In this document: positions 1 through 8,692 of the stretch, in pieces
Layout: every line of letters begins with the position of its first letter
How positions within the stretch are numbered: the first letter of the stretch is position 1
Origin: Pseudomonas sp. PA15(2017)
GTDB lineage: Bacteria > Pseudomonadota > Gammaproteobacteria > Pseudomonadales > Pseudomonadaceae
Length of the DNA stretch: 64,000 bases
Assembly (NCBI RefSeq): GCF_001945395.1
Contig: NZ_MSXV01000050.1
Location: forward strand, 104,479 to 168,478
Direction of reading: 5' to 3'
Translations under genes and position numbers: made by a program
The notes under the pieces: generated by a model
Told to the model about the DNA's origin: nothing
Seen by the model: only the letters and a program-made list of their open reading frames with translations
The model's database searches: none

Positions 1-69
1 GCAGGCACGCAGGATGCGCAGGGCGATCTCGCCGCGGTTGGCGATCAGAACTTTTTCCAGCTTCTGCAT
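1..69 (-). CDS. accC: Biotin carboxylase, N-terminal fragment (cut by window edge)
   Basis: Only the first 23 codons are inside the window. They read [20 protein letters not shown], the typical first strand and glycine-containing loop of the biotin carboxylase N-domain (ATP-grasp enzyme that carboxylates biotin on BCCP using ATP and bicarbonate). The ATG lies 17 bp after the stop of the accB-like gene on the same strand, so the two are co-transcribed. Because it sits at the end of a pxpBCA operon it may be a second, operon-specific copy rather than the housekeeping accC; the rest of the gene would be needed to decide. What is seen: N-terminal motif and spacing; the rest is inference. Confidence 0.85.
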   Translation of the reverse strand, partial: MQKLEKVLIANRGEIALRILRAC

Positions 70-86
70 TACGGGTTCCCCGTGCA

Positions 87-509
87 TCAGACGATGGTGA
101 ACAGCGGTTGATCGTATTCCACCGGCTGGCCGTTCTCGACCAGGATGGACGCGATGGTGCCGCTCACCTCGGCCTCGACGTGATTCATCATCTTCATCGC
201 CTCGATGATACACAGCAGGTCGCCCTTGCTGACCGCCTGCCCGACCTCGACCAGTGACGGCGCCTCTGGCGACTCGCTGCGATAGAAGATGCCGACCATC
301 GGCGCGCAGATGTCATGCCCCGCGCTGCTTGCCTTGTTGGCGCGGGAGTCAGCCGGCACCTGCTCGGCCGAGCGTTGCGCTTTGCCAGCGACCCGCGACT
401 GGCCCTTGTTCGACAGGCGCAGATGGAAGTCGCCTTCGCGAACTTCGAGTTCGTCCAGACCGGTGCGCTCGACCAGTTCGGCCAGTTTTTCGATGCGTTG
501 AATGTCCAA
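87..509 (-). CDS. accB: Biotin carboxyl carrier protein (AccB-like), TTG start
   Basis: A 140-residue BCCP. The C-terminal half (about residues 65-140) is a biotinyl domain with the EAMKMM motif, which places the biotinylated lysine at K106; the N-terminal 35 residues form the usual helix ([13 protein letters not shown]) before a short linker. It carries carboxybiotin from biotin carboxylase to an acceptor transferase. The start is a TTG preceded by AGAGGA at a 6-nt spacing; no suitable ATG exists. It lies 17 bp behind the DUF1445 gene and 17 bp ahead of the accC-like gene. At 140 residues it is slightly shorter than housekeeping AccB (about 155), and its place in the pxp operon suggests a specialised copy serving the biotin-dependent-transferase-like PxpC/PxpB neighbours. 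That link is inference. Confidence 0.85.
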   Translation of the reverse strand: MDIQRIEKLAELVERTGLDELEVREGDFHLRLSNKGQSRVAGKAQRSAEQVPADSRANKASSAGHDICAPMVGIFYRSESPEAPSLVEVGQAVSKGDLLCIIEAMKMMNHVEAEVSGTIASILVENGQPVEYDQPLFTIV

Positions 510-526
510 CTCGATTCCTCTCGGTT

Positions 527-1321
527 TCAGTTCAGCCGCGCGGCCATTTCGTCGACGCGCCAGTCGAGCACCAGCATGTGCCCGGGATAGTGGGAAAATA
601 CATAGGGTGCGCCCAGGGCAGGCAGCACCAGTTGGGGCGTCACACCGCAGGCCCAGAACACCGGCACGCTGTCTTCGTCCATCGGCGGCAGCACGCCGAA
701 GTCCGGCGTGCTGAGGTCGGCGATGCCCAACCTGGCCGGGTCACCGACGTGCACCGGCGCGCCGTGGCCGGTCGGGTAGCGCGCTGTCACTTCCACGGCC
801 AGCGCCACCTTGCTAGCCGGGACCGGGCGCATACTGACCACCAGCGGCCCGGACAGGCCGCCGGCCTCGCGACACGGCAGCATCGTGCGGTAAACCGCCG
901 GCGCCGCGCCGGAAACCGGGATGCCGGCGCGGCGCAGCGGTGCGTCGAAGGTATGGCTGCAACCGAGCAGAAAGCCCACGGCGTCGTCCTGCCAATAGTC
1001 ACTCAGGTCGGTGGGTTCGTCGACCAGCACGCCCTCCTTCCATACCCGATAGCGCGGCAGCATGCTGCGCAGGTCGATGGGCCCATTGCGGCCGTCGACG
1101 AACGGGCTACCCGGCTCGGTAACGGCGATCAATGGGCAGCTCTTCGGATTGCGCGTGCAGAACAACAGAAAGTCGTAGGCATGGGCACGCGGCACTACCG
1201 CCAGGTTGGCCTGCTGGTGGTCGTCGAGCACGCCCGAGGTGGGACGCACCCATTCGCCTCGGGCGATCATCTCGCGCAATTGATGGGGCGTGTCCGGCAC
1301 AGCGGTGGCGTCCAGGTTCAT
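527..1321 (-). CDS. UPF0317/DUF1445 family protein (putative hydro-lyase)
   Basis: A 264-residue DUF1445 protein with the family's conserved blocks: [10 protein letters not shown] near the N-terminus, [15 protein letters not shown] (about 50-64), LLGCSHTFD in the middle and VVSMRPVP after it. The length matches the family (about 260-270). The ATG overlaps the stop of the upstream transporter gene (ATGA), implying translational coupling. In Bacillus the homologous ycsI sits with ycsF-kipI-kipA, the same partners as here. The mammalian homologue DGLUCY is a D-glutamate cyclase that interconverts D-glutamate and 5-oxo-D-proline, which would fit an operon for 5-oxoproline turnover. The activity of the bacterial single-domain form is not shown by this sequence. 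Confidence 0.85.
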   Translation of the reverse strand: MNLDATAVPDTPHQLREMIARGEWVRPTSGVLDDHQQANLAVVPRAHAYDFLLFCTRNPKSCPLIAVTEPGSPFVDGRNGPIDLRSMLPRYRVWKEGVLVDEPTDLSDYWQDDAVGFLLGCSHTFDAPLRRAGIPVSGAAPAVYRTMLPCREAGGLSGPLVVSMRPVPASKVALAVEVTARYPTGHGAPVHVGDPARLGIADLSTPDFGVLPPMDEDSVPVFWACGVTPQLVLPALGAPYVFSHYPGHMLVLDWRVDEMAARLN

Positions 1322-2643
1322 CGCGACAGCTCCGTGTGGGCGGTTTCGCGCAGGGTCAGCAATGCCAGCAGCGCACAGAACGCCGCAGCGGCCATGAAGA
1401 TGCCAGGGGTCAGCAGGAAATCGGTCTTGGCGATGATCCAGGTCACCACATACGGCGTGAGGCCACCGCCGAGAATCGCGCCGATGTTGAAGCTGATCGC
1501 CATCGCCGTGTAGCGCACCCGGGTCGGGAACTGCTCGGCGTAGGTCGGGTAGCCCACCGACTGGATGATCGGCATCGGCAGCGTAGCGATAAACATGGCC
1601 AGTGCCGCGATCCATAGTGAGCCGCTATCCATCAGCAGCATCATCGGGATGACCAGGGTGATGTAGCCGACAAAGCCGATGGTCAACACCTTGCGACGGC
1701 CCAGGCGATCGGAAAGCCCACCCCAGAATGGCATCATCGCCGCCATGCACAGGCTGATGCAGGCGATCACCCAGAATACCTTGGACTTGTCGAAGCCCAG
1801 GTAGGTGGTCAGGTAGACGTTCATGAATACCAGGCCGATCCAGTAACCGGCGTTCTGCCCGAAGGTCAGCAGAATCACCCGCCCTACGGGGCCCAGTTGC
1901 GTGCTCAGCACTTCTCTGATCGGTGCCTTGGGCGGCTGCTCCTTCTCGAGAAAGGCCTTGAACTCCGGGGTTTCCTCGACATTGTGGCGCATCTTGCAGG
2001 AGATCAGCACCAATGGAATGGCCAGCAGAAACGGTATGCGCCAGCCCCACTCACGCAGTTGCTCATCGCTGAGCAGGCCAGTGGTGGTGGCGCAGACGAT
2101 TGCCGCCAGGCCGCCCCCCAGCGCCACGCCGACCGGGGTGAAGGCACCGAAAAAGCCGCGCCGACCGGTCGGCGAGGACTCGGCGACGAAGGCCGCCGCG
2201 CCGATTACTTCGGCACCCGCGAAGAAGCCCTGGGTCAGACGCATCAGCACCAGCAGAGTCGGCGCAAGGATGCCCACCTGAGCCGCGGTGGGCAGCAAGC
2301 CGATCGCTGCCGTCGCCACGCCCATGCCGATCACCGTGGTGAGTAGCACCTTGCGCCGGCCGATCCTGTCGCCGAGCCGGCCGAGCAACACCCCGCCCAG
2401 CGGCCGGATCAGAAACGAGCTGCCGAACACCGCCAATGCGGCGAGCAGCGAAGCGGTCGGGTTGTCGCCGGGGAAGAACAGCGGGCCGATGATCACGGCC
2501 ATGTAACCGTACACACCGAACTCGTAATACTCGACCGCGGTGCCCGTTGCCGAAGCGGTAGCGGCACGTTTGGCGACCGAGGAAGCTTTTTGCGGGGCGG
2601 CCGAAGCCGCTCCCGAATAATCAGGACTGAGCACGCGAGACAT
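1318..2643 (-). CDS. MFS transporter, metabolite:H+ symporter (MHS/ProP-like) family
   Basis: A 441-residue, 12-helix major facilitator protein of the MHS group (ProP, KgtP, ShiA). Supporting features: TAVEYYEFGVYGY in helix 1 in place of the common EWYDF pattern, the loop 2-3 signature GRLGDRIGRRKVLL, RLTQGFFAGAEVIGA in helix 4 and the repeated loop 8-9 signature GGLSDRLGRRKVL. A hydrophilic N-terminal extension of about 30 residues precedes helix 1. The ATG follows AAAGGTGAGAT, a good ribosome site. It lies 210 bp downstream of pxpA and overlaps the DUF1445 gene by 4 bp. Given its operon it probably imports a small carboxylate or amino-acid derivative such as 5-oxoproline; the substrate is inferred only from context. 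Confidence 0.85.
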   Translation of the reverse strand: MSRVLSPDYSGAASAAPQKASSVAKRAATASATGTAVEYYEFGVYGYMAVIIGPLFFPGDNPTASLLAALAVFGSSFLIRPLGGVLLGRLGDRIGRRKVLLTTVIGMGVATAAIGLLPTAAQVGILAPTLLVLMRLTQGFFAGAEVIGAAAFVAESSPTGRRGFFGAFTPVGVALGGGLAAIVCATTTGLLSDEQLREWGWRIPFLLAIPLVLISCKMRHNVEETPEFKAFLEKEQPPKAPIREVLSTQLGPVGRVILLTFGQNAGYWIGLVFMNVYLTTYLGFDKSKVFWVIACISLCMAAMMPFWGGLSDRLGRRKVLTIGFVGYITLVIPMMLLMDSGSLWIAALAMFIATLPMPIIQSVGYPTYAEQFPTRVRYTAMAISFNIGAILGGGLTPYVVTWIIAKTDFLLTPGIFMAAAAFCALLALLTLRETAHTELSR

Positions 2644-2853
2644 ATCTCACCTTTATGTCGATTTATGGAGGCAGTGTTGGCCAGTCAGGCTGGCTGTTTC
2701 TTGTCGTCCGTAACGCAGCGCGGCGGCTGCAGTCACGGCCCTCTTGCTTTTTATTGGCTTGGTGAATCCCGGCAGTGATAAGGGTGTCGCGGCCCGTCTC
2801 CAGTGGGCGTGGGGTGTGACTGACACGGCGTTGCTGTTGTTATCCGGGCCGCG

Positions 2854-3621
2854 TCATGGCTTGTTCGTGCCGGGCGCCTGCAGCAGCACGCCCTGTTCCT
2901 CCAGTGCCTGACGAATCGCCCGGGCGAATTGCGGCGCGCCGGGCTGATCACCGTGGATACAGACGCTGTCCGCACGCACGGACACCCAGGTGCCCTGCTG
3001 GCTGCGCACTCTGCCCTCGTGGAGCATCGTCAATATCTGCGCGGTAGCGACTTCGGGATCTTCGATCATCGCGCCGAGCGTGCCCCGGGCAGTCAGGGAG
3101 CCGTCCGCCTGGTAGGAACGGTCGGCGAATACTTCGTGGACGACCCGCAGGCCCAGCGCCTCACCGGCGCGGGTCAGTTCGCTGTTGGCCAGGCCGAAGA
3201 GAATCAGTGCCGCGTCGACATCCCTGATCGCCTGGCAGACCCCCGTGGCCAGCTCGCGGTCACGGGCCGCCATGTTGTAGAGCGCGCCATGGGGTTTGAC
3301 ATGCCGAAGCTCGACGCCGGCAGCGGCAGTGAAGCCCTTCAGCGCACCGACCTGATAGACGACGAATGCATAGGCTTCGTCCATCGACAGCTGCATTTCC
3401 CGGCGACCGAACCCCTGCAGATCCGGCAGGCCGGGATGAGCACCTACGGCGACGCCAAGCGCCTTGGCGCGGGCCACGGTGGCGCGCATGGTCGGCGCAT
3501 CGCCGGCATGGAAACCACAGGCGATGTTCGCCGAGGTGATGTAAGGCAGCACGTCGGCGTCGCTACCGGCCGAGTAAAGGCCGAAGCTCTCGCCCAGGTC
3601 GCTGTTGAAATCAATCTGCAT
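2854..3621 (-). CDS. pxpA: 5-oxoprolinase subunit A (LamB/YcsF family)
   Basis: A 255-residue LamB/YcsF protein beginning MQIDFNSDLGESFGLY, followed by the family hallmarks SANIACGFHAGD (about 30-41), GAHPGLPDLQGFGRR (about 60-75), HVKPHGALYN (about 107-116) and RADSVCIHGD near the C-terminus. With PxpB and PxpC it forms the prokaryotic ATP-dependent 5-oxoprolinase, which opens 5-oxo-L-proline to L-glutamate in the cytoplasm. The start codon lies inside the 3' end of pxpC (11-bp overlap). The gene order B-C-A is that of Escherichia coli. The 210 bp that separate it from the transporter contain no gene. Confidence 0.9.
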   Translation of the reverse strand: MQIDFNSDLGESFGLYSAGSDADVLPYITSANIACGFHAGDAPTMRATVARAKALGVAVGAHPGLPDLQGFGRREMQLSMDEAYAFVVYQVGALKGFTAAAGVELRHVKPHGALYNMAARDRELATGVCQAIRDVDAALILFGLANSELTRAGEALGLRVVHEVFADRSYQADGSLTARGTLGAMIEDPEVATAQILTMLHEGRVRSQQGTWVSVRADSVCIHGDQPGAPQFARAIRQALEEQGVLLQAPGTNKP

Positions 3622-4552
3622 GGCCGGCCTCCAGCTCGGCGAACAACGCGCTGCGCGCCAGGCTCAGTTGTTGGGCCCGATCCAGGCTGACCTGCTCGAA
3701 GCGAATTTCCTCACCAGGCAGCTTCTGTGCCAGGCGCGGCAGATCGACACTGATCACACTGGCGATTTTCGGGTAGCCGCCGGTGGTCTGCCGATCGGCC
3801 ATCAACACGATCGGCTGGCCATTGGGCGGTACCTGAACGGTGCCGAAAACGACCGCCTCCGACAGCAGGTTGGCCGGCTCGATCAGCTCGATGGGTTCGC
3901 CCTCGAGGCGATAGCCCATGCGCTCCGAATCGTTCTCGATGCGATAGGCGCTGGACAAAAAGCGCGCCTGGGCAGCGGGCTGAAAGAGCGCCCACTGGCG
4001 ACCGGCGACAACGCGGATCGGCCCATCCTCGTAGCCCAGCAGGGCCGATTCACGAGGCAGCAGTACCCGCGGCGGATTAGCGAAGCCGGAAGCGATGCCA
4101 ATCACATCGTCACGGCGCAACGCCCGGCCGGCAAGCCCACCATAGGCGCCGCGGCCGTAGGTGCTGGTGCTGCCCAGCGTAGTCGGCAGCCGATAGCCGT
4201 CGCGCACCGCCAGATAGGCACGAGCACCATGGACCCGCTTACCGAAAGCCAAGACTGCACCCGAGCGCACACGCACGGCTCGTAGCGGCTCGAGGGGCTG
4301 GCCATCCAGCGTCGCACCCAGATCGGCCCCGGCCAGTGCAATCACGGTACCGGCCTGAAAGACCAGCTCCGGGCCCTGCAAGGTGATTTCCAGAGTGGCC
4401 TGCTCGGCCCCGTTGCCCACCAGCAGGTTGGCCAGGCGATGGGCGTTCTCGTCCATCACGCCATTGGCCGGCACGCCAAGATGCTGAAAACCGCTGCGGC
4501 CCAGGTCTTGAAAGGTACAGGCCAGACCAGGCTTGAGTACACGAAGCGTCAT
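3611..4552 (-). CDS. pxpC: 5-oxoprolinase subunit C (biotin-dependent carboxyltransferase/KipA family)
   Basis: A 313-residue AHS2/KipA protein. The start MTLRVLKPGLACTFQDLGRSGFQHLGVPANGVMDE is diagnostic of the family, which shares a fold with the C-terminal carboxyltransferase-like part of urea carboxylase. Later family blocks include VRVVAGRQW (about 174-182), RMGYRLEGEPI and VLMADRQTTGGYPKIA. It is a core subunit of 5-oxoprolinase with PxpB and PxpA. It overlaps pxpB by 4 bp (ATGA) and pxpA by 11 bp, a tight translationally coupled unit. Confidence 0.9.
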   Translation of the reverse strand: MTLRVLKPGLACTFQDLGRSGFQHLGVPANGVMDENAHRLANLLVGNGAEQATLEITLQGPELVFQAGTVIALAGADLGATLDGQPLEPLRAVRVRSGAVLAFGKRVHGARAYLAVRDGYRLPTTLGSTSTYGRGAYGGLAGRALRRDDVIGIASGFANPPRVLLPRESALLGYEDGPIRVVAGRQWALFQPAAQARFLSSAYRIENDSERMGYRLEGEPIELIEPANLLSEAVVFGTVQVPPNGQPIVLMADRQTTGGYPKIASVISVDLPRLAQKLPGEEIRFEQVSLDRAQQLSLARSALFAELEAGHAD

Positions 4553-5319
4553 GGGCGCACCTCGGTCAGAGCCTGGAACTGCTCAGCGTCGATTGCGACG
4601 AAACGCACCCGGTCACCGGCCTGCAGCAAGCAGGGTGACGCGTTTGCAAGGTCGAATACGTTGAGCGGCGTACGGCCGATCAGGTTCCAGCCCCCTGGCA
4701 AATCCGTGGGATAGATGACGCTCTGGCGGTTCGCCACGCCGATGCTGCCTTTGGCCACCAAGGTACGTGGCGTGCTGCGGCGCGGTATGGCCAGGCGCGC
4801 ATCGAACTCGCCGATGTAAGCATGGCCGGGCGCGAAGCCGAGCATCAGCACATCCATGGGCGTACGGGTGTGCAGCTCGATCACTTCACTGGGTGTCAGG
4901 CCGCAGGCGCGGGCCACCTCATCGAGGTCGGGGCCATGCTCGCCGCCGTAGCACACCGGCAGGGTAATCTCCATCGAGGTGGCCTCCCCGCCCCGGAGTT
5001 CCAGGCTGCCGAGCAGTGCTTCCAGCTGGCGAGTCAGGCTGCGATACGGCAACTCTGCCGCCAGGCAGTGAACGCGCTCGGCGCGATAATGCAGGCCGAT
5101 GGAAACCATGCCCGGCACGACGTCGGTGATGCCGACGAGCGAACCCCGGCTGCGCTGCGCCTCGATCTGCCGAGCAACGGCAGCGGCATGGCGGTTGGCC
5201 GCAAGGCTGAACTGTGCGGCGAACTGGATGATCAGGCAGGCATCGCCGCAAGGAACGATCTGCCAGGCATGCAGTGCCTGATGGATAACGGAGGAATCAA
5301 CGGTTGCTGGCTGGCCCAT
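4549..5319 (-). CDS. pxpB: 5-oxoprolinase subunit B (KipI/AHS1 family)
   Basis: Called as 256 residues from MGQPATVDSS. The frame stays open for 55 codons further upstream, but that extension (rich in R, F and S) is unlike the family. The body has AHS1/KipI features: PCGDACLIIQF near the N-terminus, VPGMVSIGLHY, the PVCYGGEHGPDLDEVA block and PGHAYIGEFDARLAIPRR with TPRTLVAKGSIGVAN, ending in the NVFDLANASPCLLQAGDRVRF strand region. Together with PxpC it forms the heteromer that acts with PxpA. It is the first gene of the minus-strand operon, and an 18-bp dyad lies about 80 bp upstream. The ribosome site is weak, so the start is uncertain. Confidence 0.85.
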   Translation of the reverse strand: MGQPATVDSSVIHQALHAWQIVPCGDACLIIQFAAQFSLAANRHAAAVARQIEAQRSRGSLVGITDVVPGMVSIGLHYRAERVHCLAAELPYRSLTRQLEALLGSLELRGGEATSMEITLPVCYGGEHGPDLDEVARACGLTPSEVIELHTRTPMDVLMLGFAPGHAYIGEFDARLAIPRRSTPRTLVAKGSIGVANRQSVIYPTDLPGGWNLIGRTPLNVFDLANASPCLLQAGDRVRFVAIDAEQFQALTEVRP

Positions 5320-5401
5320 GGCGTCTTCATCGTCTTTGGCAGATGAAATGAAGCGCTCGACGGATACACCACCCGCCACGGGCCAGCGGATTGACAAATA
5401 A

Positions 5402-5419
5402 AATCGATCATTATCGATT
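5402..5419. promoter_or_regulatory. Perfect inverted repeat upstream of the pxp operon, probable operator
   Basis: AATCGAT, four bases, then ATCGATT: a perfect 7-bp dyad 82 bp before the called pxpB start, in an AT-rich pocket of otherwise GC-rich DNA. Size, symmetry and position fit a regulator binding site. The half-site TCGAT/ATCGA recurs just upstream of the LysR gene at 6034-6045. Which protein binds is not known. Confidence 0.5.
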
Positions 5420-5511
5420 GTTATTCTCATCAAGCCAGGCCCACGGAAGAGAGATGCCGCAAAGCATTTTTGTCGAGCCGCCACTCTGTGCTGGCGGTCT
5501 GCGTTAGCGCA

Positions 5512-5937
5512 TCACTTGGCGAACAGCTGGCTCATGTCCTTGAACGCCTTGAACTCCAGCGCGTTGCCGCACGGGTCGAAGAGGAACATGGTGGCCTGCT
5601 CGCCGACCTGGCCCTTGAAGCGTACGTAGGGCTCGATCACGAACTGGGTTTCACGGGCGCGCAGGCGGTCGGCCAGGGCTTCCCACTCTTCCCAGTGCAG
5701 GATGATGCCGAAGTGCGGCACCGGCACGTTGTGCCCATCGACGGCGTTGGTGTGCGCGGATTCCTGGGACGCCGTTTTCGGGTGCTCGTGGATCACCAGT
5801 TGGTGGCCGTAGAAATCGAAGTCGACCCAATGGTCGGACGAGCGGCCTTCGGGCAGGCCGAATACATCACCATAGAAAGCGCGCGCAGCGGCCAGGTCGT
5901 AGACGGGAATAGCGAGGTGGAAAGGCGAAAGGCTCAC
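5512..5937 (-). CDS. VOC (glyoxalase/bleomycin resistance) superfamily protein
   Basis: A 141-residue single-unit VOC protein. [22 protein letters not shown] gives the first beta-alpha-beta module with a metal-ligand histidine at residue 7; [22 protein letters not shown] and [15 protein letters not shown] supply the rest, including the C-terminal glutamate ligand. Members include glyoxalases, dioxygenases and resistance proteins, and nothing here fixes the substrate. It is transcribed away from the adjacent LysR gene, 124 bp apart, which suggests that LysR controls it. Confidence 0.8.
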   Translation of the reverse strand: MSLSPFHLAIPVYDLAAARAFYGDVFGLPEGRSSDHWVDFDFYGHQLVIHEHPKTASQESAHTNAVDGHNVPVPHFGIILHWEEWEALADRLRARETQFVIEPYVRFKGQVGEQATMFLFDPCGNALEFKAFKDMSQLFAK

Positions 5938-6033
5938 GGTAAGTCATCCTGTGCGGTGTTTTTCTGTCGCCCATGGTGCAACTTGCCGCCCGCGCAGAAA
6001 AGCGGATATCTTTTGATTCGAGCTCAAATAATT

Positions 6034-6045
6034 TCGATCAATCGA
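6034..6045. promoter_or_regulatory. Short dyad TCGAT-CA-ATCGA between LysR and VOC genes
   Basis: A 5-bp inverted repeat with 2-bp spacer ends 16 bp before the LysR start. It shares its half-site with the longer dyad at 5402-5419 and could be an autoregulatory site. The sequence is short, so chance is possible. Confidence 0.35.
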
Positions 6046-6061
6046 CCGCAGAACGAGCGCC

Positions 6062-6925
6062 ATGCTTCGCGAACTGAAAACCTTTCTGACCGTCGTTCGC
6101 TGCGGCACCTTCGCCGCTGCCGGCAAGCAGATCGGCCTGACCCAGTCGGCGGTCAGTGCGCAGATCAGAAACCTCGAAGATAGCGTTGGCCAGGCGCTGT
6201 TCGACCGTACCGGGCGCACCGCCACCCTCAACCAGGCCGGCGCACGAGCGGTCCCGCTGGCGGAAAAGATCCTCGAGCAATTCAGCTTGATGAGCACCCC
6301 CGAGCGGCTCGAGGATTACCGGGGGGAATTGCGCATCGGCGCCATCGGGACCGTTCAATCCTGCCTGATGCCGGCGATGCTGCTGAAGCTTCGCGAACAG
6401 GCACCGGGCATCGAGACCAAGCTGGTGCCCGGCGTCTCGCTGGACCTGCTCAATCAGGTGGACAGCGGCGAAATCGACCTGGCGATCATCATCCGCCCGC
6501 CTTTCCAGCTGCCCAAGGAGCTGGAGCTCGAGCTGGTGCGCAGCGAACCTTTCGTGCTGGTAGCGCCCATCGACATGGACGCCAACGAGCCCTTGAAGAT
6601 GCTGACCGAGCATCCGTTCATACGCTATGACCGCAGTTCCTTCGGCGGCCGCCAGGTCACCCAGTTCATGCGCAGGCAACGCATCCAGCCCCGCCAGGTG
6701 CTGGAACTGGACGAGCTGGACGCCATCGCCAAGATGGTCGAGAGCGGCCTGGGCATCGCGCTGATCCCAGAGGCCGGCCTATGGGTCGAAAACAAGCCCC
6801 AGGTGCAGATCATCGACCTTGGCGACAAGGTGTTCCATCGCGACCTGGTGCTGATTTCCCGCTACGGCTCACGCCAATCACCGGCCCAGAAACTGTTCCG
6901 CGCATGCGTGATGGCGCAGGTTTGA
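6062..6925 (+). CDS. LysR family transcriptional regulator
   Basis: A 287-residue LysR protein. The N-terminal winged helix-turn-helix (about residues 1-60) reads MLRELKTFLTVVRCGTFAAAGKQIGLTQSAVSAQIRNLED; the periplasmic-binding-protein-like effector domain starts near residue 88 (GELRIGAIGTVQSCLMPAML). It diverges from the VOC gene, the usual LysR arrangement with a regulated target. Candidate dyads with TCGAT half-sites lie in its own leader and upstream of pxpB, so either the VOC gene or the pxp operon could be its target. Its effector is unknown. Confidence 0.9.
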   Translation: MLRELKTFLTVVRCGTFAAAGKQIGLTQSAVSAQIRNLEDSVGQALFDRTGRTATLNQAGARAVPLAEKILEQFSLMSTPERLEDYRGELRIGAIGTVQSCLMPAMLLKLREQAPGIETKLVPGVSLDLLNQVDSGEIDLAIIIRPPFQLPKELELELVRSEPFVLVAPIDMDANEPLKMLTEHPFIRYDRSSFGGRQVTQFMRRQRIQPRQVLELDELDAIAKMVESGLGIALIPEAGLWVENKPQVQIIDLGDKVFHRDLVLISRYGSRQSPAQKLFRACVMAQV

Positions 6926-6980
6926 ATGCACGAGCAAGGAGGGCCGGCAACGTGGCGAAAACGGACGGCCGACAGCCACT

Positions 6981-7030
6981 TGTGGGAACGGGCCATGCCC
7001 GTGATTTCGCGGGCATGGCCCGTTCCCACA
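6981..7030. repeat. REP-type hairpin between convergent genes
   Basis: TGTGGGAACGGGCCATGCCC, 10-bp loop and its exact reverse complement give a perfect 20-bp stem. It lies between the ends of the LysR and SH3 genes. Near-identical elements occur at 51461-51510 and 63452-63501. It resembles Pseudomonas REP sequences and may also end transcription from both sides, though no T-run follows. Confidence 0.8.
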
Positions 7031-7100
7031 GGTACTGCATCAATGTCCGCTTCTGCCTTCTACCGACCTCACCTGAACCACACGACCGCCACCGACAGCC

Positions 7101-7769
7101 TCAGATCCACTGATCGTTGCGCTTGCGACGCAGGCGGAACATGGTCGGCAGGATCAACCCCGCCAGCAGGCCGGCGCCGGCGATGCTGCCGCCGTAGACC
7201 ATGTAGCGCATCAGCACCTGCTTCTGCTCGTCGCCCAGTTGAGCCTGGGCTTCGCGCAGCTCCGAGCGGGCCTGGTTGAGCTCGATGTCCAGGGCGCTGC
7301 GGCTGGCTTCAAGTTCGTCGATTAGGGTCTTGCGCGAGTCGAGGGTCTCCTGCATGCCTTGCACGCGGGTTTCCCAGGTCTCGTTGATGCCCTTGAGCTC
7401 GGTGCTCAGCTCGGTGACCTTCTGCTCCAGCGCCGGCAGCCGCTCGGCCTGGCCGGGTACTTCCTGCAGGTCGCGGTTGGGGATCCACACCGCGTCGCCG
7501 TTCTCGCCGCGCACCTGACTGTAGTCGCCCTGAGTGCGCAGCAGTTGCACGCGGGTGCCGGAGCTCAGGGTGCCGACGATGCGATAGCCCTCGGTGGGGC
7601 CACTGCGCACGTAGGTGTTGAGGCTGTCACTGACCCAACGCACGTTGTCGCTGGCCTGTTGGGCGTGGGCCGGCGCGGCGGCCAGCAGCAGGCCGGATAG
7701 AATGCAAGTCCCCAGTGCGCGAAGCGGCGACAGGGAAAAGGAGGCAGAAAAAGGGCGGGCTAGGGACAT
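7101..7769 (-). CDS. SH3-domain membrane protein (TIGR04211/YgiM-like)
   Basis: A 222-residue envelope protein. It has a signal peptide (hydrophobic LGTCILSGLLLAAAPAHAQ, cleavage near AHA-QQ), a bacterial SH3 domain (about 35-95: RWVSDSLNTYVRSGPTEGYRIVGTLSSGTRVQLL), a long coiled coil (about 100-185, heptad-like ALEQKVTELSTELKGI...) and one C-terminal transmembrane helix (YGGSIAGAGLLAGLILPTMF) with a basic tail RLRRKRN. This is the architecture of E. coli YgiM and TIGR04211 proteins. The start MSLARPF was preferred over MVF three codons earlier because GAAGATGG gives it a better-spaced ribosome site. Its cell role is not established. Confidence 0.85.
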   Translation of the reverse strand: MSLARPFSASFSLSPLRALGTCILSGLLLAAAPAHAQQASDNVRWVSDSLNTYVRSGPTEGYRIVGTLSSGTRVQLLRTQGDYSQVRGENGDAVWIPNRDLQEVPGQAERLPALEQKVTELSTELKGINETWETRVQGMQETLDSRKTLIDELEASRSALDIELNQARSELREAQAQLGDEQKQVLMRYMVYGGSIAGAGLLAGLILPTMFRLRRKRNDQWI

Positions 7770-7969
7770 AAAAACCATCTTCACTCGGCGTGGAACACAA
7801 TGCGACGTAGCGCGCGAACGTCGGCCAGGCGAATTGTTGTAACCGGCGCGAAAGTGGCGCAACGCCATGCCTTTCGCCGGTTTGGCCGACTGCTGAAAGA
7901 CCGCAGCAGATCGGTCGGGTTCCTCAGCACCCGGCAGATTGGTGGCGCACCGGCGAACGGCGACAGCCC

Positions 7970-8479
7970 CTACCCCAGCCGGCATTGCATATGCGTGGTC
8001 TGCCACACCGGATCGCGCTCCACGTCGGTGACCGTAAAGCCCTGCCTTTCCCAGAAACGAATGGCGCCCGGCAGAAAGGGATGGGTGTGCAGATAGAGCA
8101 CCTCCACGCCCTGACCGATGGCGTGCTCGCGCAACCGACTGCACAACCTTGCGGCCAGGCCGGAGCGCCTGAAGGCCGGCGCCACGAACAGGCGCACGAT
8201 CTCCACCGTGCGCACACCCCGATAGTCGAGCTGGGCGAAACGATGGTCGTACGGCAGATAGCCAACGGCCGCGACGACCTCGCCCGCACAGCGCGCCAAC
8301 CAGAATGCGCCCACCTCGCCCTGCACGTATATTTGCGCGAACCGCTGCAGGTCAGCCGGCAGCACGCGGCTGTCCAGCATCGGGAAGACCTCGGCGCGGG
8401 CCGCCATCACGAAGCCGATCGCTTCGTCTATATCCGCTGTCGTGGCCTGGGCAATCTGTACGGAAGCAGTCTCCATCAT
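7970..8479 (-). CDS. GNAT family N-acetyltransferase
   Basis: A 169-residue GNAT domain. The acetyl-CoA binding motif A is visible as [27 protein letters not shown] (V-x-x-x-R-R-x-G-x-A pattern), preceded by a strand that reads [20 protein letters not shown], and ending with [21 protein letters not shown], the usual motif B with FWERxGF. The protein probably acetylates a small molecule or peptide. The start is uncertain: two adjacent ATGs (MMETAS) with no clear ribosome site. It stands alone, divergent from minC. Confidence 0.8.
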   Translation of the reverse strand: MMETASVQIAQATTADIDEAIGFVMAARAEVFPMLDSRVLPADLQRFAQIYVQGEVGAFWLARCAGEVVAAVGYLPYDHRFAQLDYRGVRTVEIVRLFVAPAFRRSGLAARLCSRLREHAIGQGVEVLYLHTHPFLPGAIRFWERQGFTVTDVERDPVWQTTHMQCRLG

Positions 8480-8692
8480 GAGGTCGATGCGCACTCGGTC
8501 GCTTGCTTTAAAGATGCGCAACATAACGCGCAGGTAAAAGCCAGCCAAGTCGCAAGGCCCATCGGGCACCAATCGGCCATCAGCTTGTCAGTGCAAACCT
8601 GGCGAAGGAAATCGACGCGACATTTATCCTTGAGCCCCGCCGCCGTTCTCGTTATAAGTCCCGCTAATTTTCCAAGGCCCATCAGGCAGACC

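Noticed and set aside
254..1513. 419-codon open frame opposite accB and the DUF1445 gene
   Set aside because: Crosses two conserved genes on the other strand and shows no family features.
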